Source of the DNA: a virus
Length of the DNA: 25,928 bases
Virus record (IMG/VR): IMGVR_UViG_3300030104_000529
Location: 1-25,928 of that record
Direction: 5' to 3' (one strand)
The translations under genes and the position numbers were made by a program. The notes under the pieces are model-generated. The model did not search any database. It worked only from the letters and a program-made list of their open reading frames with translations, and was not told where the DNA came from. Of this stretch, positions 8,302 through 16,318 are shown in pieces (position 1 is the first letter of the stretch; every line of letters begins with the position of its first letter).

Positions 8302-9174
8302 TTAACGTGCAGCACCACTAATATCGTATACAAAATTTCCTGATCTAATAGATTCCATTATTGATTCAGAATTTTTTTCGTATTCTTTTGCAGACATCTT
8401 ATCTACTTGAGATTCAGTCCATTTACCTTTTTTATCTCCTGTTGGTGGAGAAGAGCTAGAACGAGTGTTTATTGCAGTCGCAGCACTCTTGTTTGATTGC
8501 TTAGACTTTGACATACCTTTATCTGACTTGTAAAGGTCTATAACTCTAGCTGTAGACTTAGCATCATCAGAGTTTTCATAAAGAGCGTCTTGTACCCACT
8601 TAGGCTGTTGTTCTGCCCAATCGTGAAACTCATCATCCTCTCTTATATCAGAAAAGTCAGGATGTAAAGCTAATAACTCCGCTTCCGCTTTTTCTCGTGT
8701 AGCACTAGAACGCATTTCTTCTATCTGCTTCACTCTATCGTCTAAGTCTTTAGATCGTTCTTGAGCTTTTTTATCCGCTATTGTTTCAACTATAGATGCA
8801 ACATCAGGATATTGTTTAGCCCAAGCTTCAATCTCTTCATTTGTTTTAGGAAGAACTAGTTCGTTCTTAGTAGCTTTATCTAGCTGACCTTCTAAAGCTT
8901 CTATGCGAGATTGAAAATCTTTCTCTTTAGTTGCCATATGTCTTCGTAAATCACCATATCGCTTTTTAAATGAGCCTTCTTCTTTACTAAGATTCTCCTC
9001 TTGAGCCTCCTCCTTATTATCCGCTTTAGAAGTTTTTGTTACTTCTTCTTTGTTTTGCTCAACAAGATCTTGAAGTTCTTTTTCTTCTTTTTCAATACGT
9101 TCTTGGTTTGCTGATTTTCGTGGGTTAACAAACCCTGCCGTTTTTACTGGTTGTATTTCTGCTAATTCTGCCAT
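8302..9174 (-). CDS. Capsid scaffolding protein
   Basis: This 290-residue, highly charged and mostly helical protein starts MAELAEIQPVKTAGFVNPRK. Long Glu/Lys-rich coiled-coil stretches occupy about residues 20-160 (for example EKEEKELQDLVEQNKEE and KDFQSRIEALEGQLDKATK). A middle region, LLALHPDFSDIREDDEFHDW, is typical of scaffolds of marine podovirus-like phages, and a Ser/Lys-rich linker precedes the C-terminal helix. Position directly upstream of the major capsid gene is classical. It would template procapsid assembly and leave or be degraded before packaging. No protease motif is visible. The ribosome-binding site is AAGGAG, 9 bases before the ATG. Confidence 0.85.
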   Translation of the reverse strand: MAELAEIQPVKTAGFVNPRKSANQERIEKEEKELQDLVEQNKEEVTKTSKADNKEEAQEENLSKEEGSFKKRYGDLRRHMATKEKDFQSRIEALEGQLDKATKNELVLPKTNEEIEAWAKQYPDVASIVETIADKKAQERSKDLDDRVKQIEEMRSSATREKAEAELLALHPDFSDIREDDEFHDWAEQQPKWVQDALYENSDDAKSTARVIDLYKSDKGMSKSKQSNKSAATAINTRSSSSPPTGDKKGKWTESQVDKMSAKEYEKNSESIMESIRSGNFVYDISGAAR

Positions 9175-9243
9175 TTTAATTACTCCTTTTGTTGGGGTTG
9201 ACCGCAGTGGTCAAGTAGCCATAAGGTAGTACTCACTACTACT
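9175..9243 (-). other. Short intergenic spacer with two small hairpins
   Basis: This spacer separates the giant ejection-type gene from the scaffold gene. It contains TTGACC-N5-GGTCAA (9198-9214) and GTAGT-N4-ACTAC (9226-9239), then the scaffold ribosome-binding site. No T-run follows, so it is more likely an RNA-processing or stability element than a terminator. The role is not known. Confidence 0.35.
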
Positions 9244-12200
9244 TTACGATTTCTTCTTCTTTTTAGTAGCTCTCCTCTTCACCAATCCTCCAGACTTTAA
9301 TGCAATACCACTGCCTGATCCTGCACCACCGCCTGTATAAACATCTTTATCTTCTTGCTTTTTATTAGCATCCGCTATAGCATCTCGTACCGCTTTATCT
9401 CTAGCCTCTTGTCTTCTTCTTCTTCTTTCTGCTGCTTCTTTTGCGGCTTTATCTGCTGCGGCTTTATCTTCTGCGGCTTTATCTTCTGCGGCTTTATCTT
9501 CTGCTGCTTTTTTAGCGGCATCTTCAGCAGAAGTACCTACTATATCAGGTTGTTTATACGTATACCTCTCTTCTCCTAAAAGACCTTTCTCTGGAAGAAC
9601 TGTTTTCTTTGCTGTAGTAGGATCAAAAGATGCTACGTCTTTAGCTGTTAATACATAGTTAGCAGGTTTGTTAAGATATTCTCTTAGTTGAGCTTCACTT
9701 ATATAGGTATTATTGCCACCGCCTGTGTTATACCTAAAGTAATGAACTTCTCCTCCTCCAAGTTTCCCTGCGTTAAAGGCTTTTCCTCTTTGGTCTTTAT
9801 CTTTTCCTAGCCCTTGCAAGTTCATAAAACCTTGTTCTGTAAAGTCTCTTTGTGAATAGTCATCACCAAAACCACCTACTGAACCTGACTTGTCAAAGTA
9901 CTTATCCATAAAGCTAGGCTCTTTCTTTTTAGTACCAGACGTATCTTCAACTTTACTTTCACCTGCTTCTGCTATTACTTTTACTGGATCTCTTTCTGCT
10001 GTTGTTACAGAAGGTCTGCTTCTACGGAAACGCACATCAGCAGGAGGTCCACTAAGCCCACTAGACCTACCAAACGCTTGTTCAGTTTGAGAGCCTAAGT
10101 TTTCAAAGTCTGAAGTTCTTCCTCCATAATTAATTCTTGGTGTAGCACTTCGCATATTTGCATCTATAGTTTCACCTACGTCAAACGGTACACCACTCCC
10201 AAGCCTTGCAGGTCTAAATCTGTCAGACTCTTGACCTGTTATTTCACCACCAAATTCTCCTGTGTCAAATCTAGGAGTATCTTCTTCTCTAAAATCACTA
10301 TAGCTTAGTCTTGGTGTTCGCTCATCTACCGTTGGTGCTGTTATAGCTGCAGCGTCTGGTCTGAAGCCACCTTCAGTACCTATGCGTGGAACACCTCGAT
10401 TAGTTGTAGTTATGTCGTTTTGAGCCATTGCTCTGTTTGATAGATTTTGTGGAGGTTGACCACCAGAGTCCACTATTCGGTTTACAATCTCAGGTCTGTC
10501 TATAGTCTCACCTACATCAAACGGTACACCACCTGTGTCATCTCCGTAGATTATATTGTTAGGATCGTCAAACTCTGACCCCTCGTAAGATGGTTGTGGA
10601 TCTCGGCTTGGACCTTCCCCATAAAGGCTACTGCTTGTTGTAGGTAAATAGCCGCTATACCCTTGCGGTGTAAAACTAGAGCCAGTTTTATACTGATCTG
10701 ACATATCAGTAGAAGTTGTAGGAGGTGCTACATCCTGAACACCAGTTCCTCCAGATGGAGGTGTGTACGGATCATTTAGATTAGCAATAGCTTCTCCTGC
10801 TTGTGGAACTGCATCCATCCCTGCTACAAAACTAGGTGTTTCAAAACTGGAGGGTCTAGGAGGAGGCATCTCTGCTGCTGCAGCTTGTGTTACAGGAGAA
10901 AGCTGTGATATTGCCGTTAAAAAATTATTAGCATATCTTATAGCTCTATTAGGTGTTTGATTATACAAGTCAGTCTCTCCTACATTTTCTGCACCTGCAT
11001 CTGTTGAGAAGGAAAAAGCATCACCTATTTTAAAATTATTTAAAACTTGTTTAGAGGCTTCTTTGTAGTTACCCTCTTCAATAGCTTTATTCATTTGTGA
11101 AAAACCTTTTAGTCCACTCTCACCTAACTGAAAATTCATTCCAACTAAAGTAGTTCTTACTCTTGGAGGCATGTTTTCTGTATTATAATTTTTTTCTACA
11201 GACTCTATAGATTGATTTACTCTTTTTATAAATTCGTTTGATACTTCCGCTTCAGGATAGTTTTTCTGTATCGCTTCATCGCTAACAATTTGCTTACCTT
11301 GACTGTCTATAGTACCTAATAATATCCCAGGACCAACAGTCCAATAACCTCTACTGTCTTTATACGCTTTATAAACAGTATTACCTGAGTCATCAGTTAT
11401 AACTGCTCCTTTTCTTTTAAGCGTAGGGCTGTCTTTTAAACTCTCTAAAGTAGGTACACTAGCTTCATCTAAAAGAATATTTCTAACAGGGTCATTAGCT
11501 CTAGCTTCTGCTTCTGCAATATCTTCTGCTGTATCACCGCCTACGAGAGGTGGTATTGTAAAAGGTCTGTCATCTACTGCAATACCTTCTGGTCCAAATT
11601 TAGTGAGGTCTTCTCTTTGACCTCCGAACTGTGTCATGTCATCCGCTGTAGCTACAGCAGGTCTAGCTAAAATTTCGCCTGTTCCACTTACGTTTTGTAT
11701 ATTACTATTAGGGTCTTGACCATATGGGTATTTACCTGCTTGTACTGCTGATGCTACATCTAGCCCTGTTTCTTCAGCATTAGCAGGAGGCATCATGCCG
11801 TTTTCGTCTAATCTAGATAAAAGTTGATCTACTGTACCAACTCTGGTAGAACCGTCTATGGCATTATACCTTAGTTCTCCAGTAAAGTCAAGCATATCTG
11901 CAATACCATAAGTTTCTTGTTCTGTCAAGTCACCTTTGCCTGACACAAACCTAAACAACCTCTGCATAACACTTGGAGGGGGTGGGTTATTATAGTATTT
12001 AAACATAGCTATTCTATCTAAGTCAGTTATCTTTTCACCTGTAGCAGGGTTTATTTGACTTGGGTTTTCTTCTTCAGATAATGTTTTTTCAATATACTTT
12101 TTACCTGAAGAGTGGCTCATGCCTAAAAAAGGTATCAAAGATGCAGCTACTTTACCTATAGCTGATTGTGTACTATCTGCTGCATCAATAAAATCTTTAC

Positions 12201-14034
12201 TAGTAAAAGACCTAAAGCCTGTCTTTCTAGGCTCATTAGGTTTAAATGGTACATAAGGTGGATTGTCTCTTCCTCTACCTGCATCTGCAGACGCTTTTGC
12301 AGGTTCTTTATCTTGCCCTGTATATAACTGAAAACCGTCAGGTATCACGCTCATAGGTCTATTATTAAAAAATGGGAATACTATTATTCTTCCTGTAGAA
12401 GGTTCATAGTACTTTTTCATTTGAAAGCCTGTTGAATCTGCTAATCTTACACCTTCACCATAGGCTAATGATCCTGTAGGAACAACTCTTGGACCTACTT
12501 CCCCACCCTCAGACATACCTCTAAGTCTATCAGCACCTACAGTTTGTAGCTCTGATACATCAAAAGGTAAATCATCATCTTCAAAGTCTTCTAGCCTAGC
12601 TTCAGGATCACCCATAGGCTCACCACCTATCCTACCATCTGCTTCCATCTTTTGCAAACCTTTTTTAGCTGCAGTGCGTAAGTCTTCAAAAACTTTAACA
12701 CCGTGAAACCTAACAACGTCAGCAGGAACAACGTATTCACCTTCACTTAACATAGCAGGTATATCATCACGAACCTCCTGATCCATACTACCTGTAGGAA
12801 CTTCGTTACCACTTACATTGTCAACTTCTTTACCATCGTCAGTTAAACCCCCCTCTTGCATAAAAGGCATCATCTGTTGATTAGGCTCTTCGACTGTTTG
12901 CATTAAACCTCCTTGCTCGTCTATTGTTCCTTGCTGTTTTAACGCATCTTTATTTTTTTCACTGGGTTCTTGAGGTGTAAACATAGCACCTGTTCTGTTA
13001 ACATCTCCTCCCTCTTGCATGAAAGCCATTTGTGTTTGTTGTTGTAATTCCATTGGTACTATCCCACCTTTGTTAAATTTTAAACCTAAGTCAGAGAGTT
13101 TTGGTAAATCTGACACTCCTGCTTTATCGTTTATATCTTTTACTTCTTTACTAGTAAGAATTTTATTTACTTTTATTTCACCGCCTATTAACCAATTCCC
13201 TGTCATATTTGGATTTGTTTTATATCTATAATGTCCACCGAAAGGAACTTGATCTGTTATATGTGCTGTTTTAACATCAGGTGATCCGTCTTTTTTTATT
13301 CTAGCTTTATCATTAGCTACACTCTGCCAATCAACATCATCAAGCATTTCGACTTCAGCCCATACTTGATTTTCCTCTCTAACATTTGGAGGCATACTAC
13401 CTTTAAGTCGTTCCCCTGTTTGTAAGTCTACTTTACCTCCAATGTGTGTAGCCATAGGTAAATCACCTGCATGAAATCCAGGACGATACGCTAGATCGCC
13501 TATTGATGATTTTACTTTACCTGTTTTAGGATTTAATGAACCCTCTTCTGCTTTTATCCATTTATTTTTTGAGATAGGTTTATTTTCATCCATCTTAACA
13601 AATAATGGAAATAGCTCTCCTTTATCGTTTGTTTTAAAAAGTTTATATGCTTTAACGGTTTTTTTATCTTTAGTAACTTTTGTGGGTTTTGCATTAGAAA
13701 TAGATTTAACCTCTCCTATTTCATCTACTAGCTTTTCTGTCTCTATAGGTACATCTTTAGTTTTTGCTAACTTTTTAACTCCTTTTGCCGCAATATCTCC
13801 TACAACAGGAACTACCCCTACTGCCATTGCTAAAGTGTTTATTGCTGCTCCAACATTATCGCCCTTAGAGTAGCTCTCGTAAACATCTTGAGCCGCCATA
13901 ACATCGCCTACTACAGGAGTAAACTCTGCAATAGTTTTAGCTGTTTTTTCTGGAGTTATACTTTGTAACTCTTCACCAAGTTTTGTATACTCTTGCATAT
14001 CTGCAGGGGTAACATAGGGATTACTTTGATCCAT
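9244..14034 (-). CDS. Giant multidomain virion/ejection protein with T4-type lysozyme domain
   Basis: This has 1596 residues. Residues about 35-90 are Gly/Ala/Val-rich and hydrophobic (FTPVVGDVMAAQ, VGVVPVVGDIAAKG), like membrane-active linkers. Residues about 125-310 (RPGFHAGDLPMATHIGG, NQVWAEVEMLDDVDW, HYRYKTNPNMTGNWLIGG, EIKVNKILT) resemble a domain found in polyvalent proteins of phages and conjugative elements. Residues 390-470 hold a motif usual in marine phage virion proteins (RDDIPAMLSEGEYVVPADVV). Residues about 860-1045 are a T4-lysozyme (GH24) domain: YKDSRGYWTVGPGILL with Asp892 and Thr898, MNFQLGESGLKGF and YNQTPNRA. The usual catalytic Glu is not at its expected place. The C-terminal third is disordered, with AAEDK repeats and a Lys-rich tail. 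It probably enters the cell with the DNA and opens peptidoglycan. Confidence 0.75.
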   Translation of the reverse strand: MDQSNPYVTPADMQEYTKLGEELQSITPEKTAKTIAEFTPVVGDVMAAQDVYESYSKGDNVGAAINTLAMAVGVVPVVGDIAAKGVKKLAKTKDVPIETEKLVDEIGEVKSISNAKPTKVTKDKKTVKAYKLFKTNDKGELFPLFVKMDENKPISKNKWIKAEEGSLNPKTGKVKSSIGDLAYRPGFHAGDLPMATHIGGKVDLQTGERLKGSMPPNVREENQVWAEVEMLDDVDWQSVANDKARIKKDGSPDVKTAHITDQVPFGGHYRYKTNPNMTGNWLIGGEIKVNKILTSKEVKDINDKAGVSDLPKLSDLGLKFNKGGIVPMELQQQTQMAFMQEGGDVNRTGAMFTPQEPSEKNKDALKQQGTIDEQGGLMQTVEEPNQQMMPFMQEGGLTDDGKEVDNVSGNEVPTGSMDQEVRDDIPAMLSEGEYVVPADVVRFHGVKVFEDLRTAAKKGLQKMEADGRIGGEPMGDPEARLEDFEDDDLPFDVSELQTVGADRLRGMSEGGEVGPRVVPTGSLAYGEGVRLADSTGFQMKKYYEPSTGRIIVFPFFNNRPMSVIPDGFQLYTGQDKEPAKASADAGRGRDNPPYVPFKPNEPRKTGFRSFTSKDFIDAADSTQSAIGKVAASLIPFLGMSHSSGKKYIEKTLSEEENPSQINPATGEKITDLDRIAMFKYYNNPPPPSVMQRLFRFVSGKGDLTEQETYGIADMLDFTGELRYNAIDGSTRVGTVDQLLSRLDENGMMPPANAEETGLDVASAVQAGKYPYGQDPNSNIQNVSGTGEILARPAVATADDMTQFGGQREDLTKFGPEGIAVDDRPFTIPPLVGGDTAEDIAEAEARANDPVRNILLDEASVPTLESLKDSPTLKRKGAVITDDSGNTVYKAYKDSRGYWTVGPGILLGTIDSQGKQIVSDEAIQKNYPEAEVSNEFIKRVNQSIESVEKNYNTENMPPRVRTTLVGMNFQLGESGLKGFSQMNKAIEEGNYKEASKQVLNNFKIGDAFSFSTDAGAENVGETDLYNQTPNRAIRYANNFLTAISQLSPVTQAAAAEMPPPRPSSFETPSFVAGMDAVPQAGEAIANLNDPYTPPSGGTGVQDVAPPTTSTDMSDQYKTGSSFTPQGYSGYLPTTSSSLYGEGPSRDPQPSYEGSEFDDPNNIIYGDDTGGVPFDVGETIDRPEIVNRIVDSGGQPPQNLSNRAMAQNDITTTNRGVPRIGTEGGFRPDAAAITAPTVDERTPRLSYSDFREEDTPRFDTGEFGGEITGQESDRFRPARLGSGVPFDVGETIDANMRSATPRINYGGRTSDFENLGSQTEQAFGRSSGLSGPPADVRFRRSRPSVTTAERDPVKVIAEAGESKVEDTSGTKKKEPSFMDKYFDKSGSVGGFGDDYSQRDFTEQGFMNLQGLGKDKDQRGKAFNAGKLGGGEVHYFRYNTGGGNNTYISEAQLREYLNKPANYVLTAKDVASFDPTTAKKTVLPEKGLLGEERYTYKQPDIVGTSAEDAAKKAAEDKAAEDKAAEDKAAADKAAKEAAERRRRRQEARDKAVRDAIADANKKQEDKDVYTGGGAGSGSGIALKSGGLVKRRATKKKKKS
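9443..9502 (-). repeat. Four 15-bp tandem units encoding AAEDK repeats
   Basis: On the plus strand GCGGCTTTATCTTCT (one copy has CTGCT) repeats four times in frame. It encodes successive K-A-A-(E/A)-D units in the C-terminal region of the giant protein (residues about 1510-1530), a charged helical spacer that may vary in copy number. Confidence 0.8.
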
Positions 14035-14218
14035 TTACTTGCTCTTTTAACTGTTGTAGTTTTCGTAAAGCGTGTATACTACCTTGAAGTCTATGCACTT
14101 CTACTAAAGTATTTGCTTGTTCTAAACCTCTAGTATATACTTTTATTGAAGTTTCTATCATTTCTAAAAAGTCTTTATAAAGTTCTGTATTATTAACTAA
14201 AGGTTTTAAGTTAGGCAC
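14021..14218 (-). CDS. Small helical protein between portal and ejection protein
   Basis: This encodes 65 residues, MPNLKPLVNNTELYKDFLEM onward, almost entirely alpha-helical with a heptad-like pattern (VEVHRLQGSIHALRKLQQLKEQ). It overlaps the portal stop by 8 bases and the start of the giant gene by 14 bases, so translation is likely coupled to both. Small helical proteins with a VxRLQGxIxALRxLxxL pattern occur next to the portal gene in other marine phages. A connector-binding, assembly or regulatory role is possible but not shown by the sequence. Confidence 0.75.
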   Translation of the reverse strand: MPNLKPLVNNTELYKDFLEMIETSIKVYTRGLEQANTLVEVHRLQGSIHALRKLQQLKEQVNGSK

Positions 14219-16316
14219 TACCTGTAAATCCTTCTTCTTGTGGCAGTGGTGCTGTGCCTGTTCCTATAGTGCCGCCTCCTGCACCTGTGGTATCTTGTAC
14301 ACCGCCTCCTGCAGGAGCAGGTGGAGCTTCAGTAGGTGTTGCAGCAGGGGTTGCAGCAGGAGCTTGAAAACCTTTAAGTATCTCAGCTTGTATTGTTGCG
14401 TCCTGTAAACTATTGGTTACTTTGTCAGGGTCTAAGTCCATACTCTTAGCTATCTCTCTTATGATGTAGTCCATCTTAGCGAATGGAGCAAGAGCAGGGT
14501 TTGATGCTGTTTGTAGGAACTGCATAAGTCTTTGACTACGTACTTCGTTAGCCATTAAGCTTTCTGTACCTTGAGCTTTAACTTCTAGATCGCCTTTTAT
14601 TTCAGTGTCAAAATCAAACTGCATATTAAAACTAAAAAACGCTTTACCTAAAGGTCCAAGTAAATAGTCATCTACGTTTTTTACAACATTTCTGATAGAG
14701 CCATTAGCTGCTGACATCAGCATAGATATACCTGACGCAGTTCTACCTACACCCTGTATGCCTGTTTGTCCGTGAGCAAAACTTGGAAACCCTGTACTCT
14801 CGTCTGCCAGTGTTCTAGCTTTGTCGAATAGTTGTATATTCTCTCCTGCTACGTTTGGAAACTTTGTGCCAAATATAGCCTGTCCTGGAGCGCCACCCTG
14901 CCTTCTAAATACTTTTCCTGGATATACTGATAAGTCTTGTCCTGGAACTAAGTTAGTTTCATCAACTTCAATAATAAGGTTGCCACTCAATGCTGCGTTG
15001 TCAATAGCCATACGCATAAAACCATTCATTAGAGTTTGGGTATCGTCCATGTTCTCAGCAATTCCAATACCAAAGAAGCTGTAGGGATTAAGCTCATATG
15101 GTACGGCATAGTACGGTATACGAATTGGCTTAAACGGATTGAGTACAAGCCGTAGTATTTCTCCATTACATATCCATATATTGACATTTAGCTGCTCCAT
15201 ATCTTTTAATTCTTTAGGGATGTCAAGCCCATTTAGTTCTAGTTTTTCAGCGTCAACGTAACCCCAAAATTCTAAAACTTCGTATCTTTCTACTGCTTGT
15301 GACGTAACATAGTCAGACATATCGTCTTCCCAATGCTTTCTAGTATAGGACGAACCTAACTCAATAGCATTGTCTATAGACTCCGTTCTAAAGTAAGGAC
15401 GCATCTTTAATGCTCTAATTTGCATCTTAGACATCTTGTGTCTTTCAACTACATACTCAACCTCATCCATGTTTTTAGCGTCAGGGTCAGGATAAAAATC
15501 CCATATAGATACATGATTAGTACACGGTACAGTTTTAATTAAAGGATCATACTCACCGTCTTCACCCCAGTTAGGATACTCTTTGTCCATAGCAAATGGA
15601 CCTTTCATTACACCAGTACCAAACAGAGCCATTTCAAAAGCTGTGTTTCTTAAATGTTTATTAGCACCAGACTCTTCTAACTGATCGTGTATTTTCTTTT
15701 GCATTTTTTTAGCTGCTATTAATGCAGGGTGAAATGTCACAGTCTTACCTGTAGTGCCTACTCCCTCTATTATTTTGTCAGACACAGGCTCTAGCTTTTC
15801 TTTTAGCGGTCCTAGTCTTTCCTGTAAGTCAGCTATTGTTTCTCCTGCTTTTAACTTTGTGTCAGGTCCAAACAAGTACGGCTGAGAAGCTTTATCTTCT
15901 GTTACACCTCTTAGTTGATCCATAGCTTGTTCAGAGGCAGGATCAGTATTAATATGAACGGCTTCAGCTACACCGTCAGGAAGTCTTGTTGGATTAACAG
16001 ATAAAGGAAAAGTGTTATTACCAAACAATACATCAATTATTTGACCATAAGCTGCAAGAGTTTTTGTTTTAGTAACTTTTATAAATACCCTAGATTTTTC
16101 AGCTTCCGTAAACTGAACGTCTGATCCGTATAATCCTCTGTAGTTTCGATACGCTTTAGTCCAACGATCTTCGTCTGTTTTTCTAGCATCTTCTGCTCTA
16201 GTAAATCTTTCAATTACAAAAGCCTCTATTGAAGAGGGGTCACGTAATGCTGTGTCTCCATCTTGTATAACAGCTACGTTGTCTGTGTCAAAGTTTAGTT
16301 CTTCTTCTGTTGCCAT
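14211..16316 (-). CDS. Portal protein (P22-like size)
   Basis: This 701-residue protein starts MATEEELNFDTDNVAVIQDG. Features usual for portals are the N-terminal helical region (FTRAEDARKTDEDRWTKAYRNY), the clip/wing region (SIWDFYPDPDAKNMDEVEYV, a typical portal pattern) and a long helical stem (TLMNGFMRMAIDNAALSGNL). The Pro/Ala/Gly-rich C-terminus (about residues 645-701) is likely flexible. It forms the dodecameric DNA channel at one vertex and docks the terminase. It is directly downstream of terL (2 bases apart), the standard packaging order. Length is near that of P22 gp1 rather than the shorter portals of many siphophages, in line with a short-tailed virion. Confidence 0.85.
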   Translation of the reverse strand: MATEEELNFDTDNVAVIQDGDTALRDPSSIEAFVIERFTRAEDARKTDEDRWTKAYRNYRGLYGSDVQFTEAEKSRVFIKVTKTKTLAAYGQIIDVLFGNNTFPLSVNPTRLPDGVAEAVHINTDPASEQAMDQLRGVTEDKASQPYLFGPDTKLKAGETIADLQERLGPLKEKLEPVSDKIIEGVGTTGKTVTFHPALIAAKKMQKKIHDQLEESGANKHLRNTAFEMALFGTGVMKGPFAMDKEYPNWGEDGEYDPLIKTVPCTNHVSIWDFYPDPDAKNMDEVEYVVERHKMSKMQIRALKMRPYFRTESIDNAIELGSSYTRKHWEDDMSDYVTSQAVERYEVLEFWGYVDAEKLELNGLDIPKELKDMEQLNVNIWICNGEILRLVLNPFKPIRIPYYAVPYELNPYSFFGIGIAENMDDTQTLMNGFMRMAIDNAALSGNLIIEVDETNLVPGQDLSVYPGKVFRRQGGAPGQAIFGTKFPNVAGENIQLFDKARTLADESTGFPSFAHGQTGIQGVGRTASGISMLMSAANGSIRNVVKNVDDYLLGPLGKAFFSFNMQFDFDTEIKGDLEVKAQGTESLMANEVRSQRLMQFLQTASNPALAPFAKMDYIIREIAKSMDLDPDKVTNSLQDATIQAEILKGFQAPAATPAATPTEAPPAPAGGGVQDTTGAGGGTIGTGTAPLPQEEGFTGSA

Positions 16317-16318
16317 AT

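Noticed and set aside
9355-9579. Plus-strand Phe/Cys/Ile repeat frame
   Set aside because: It is the antisense of the AAEDK tandem repeat region and has no start signals.
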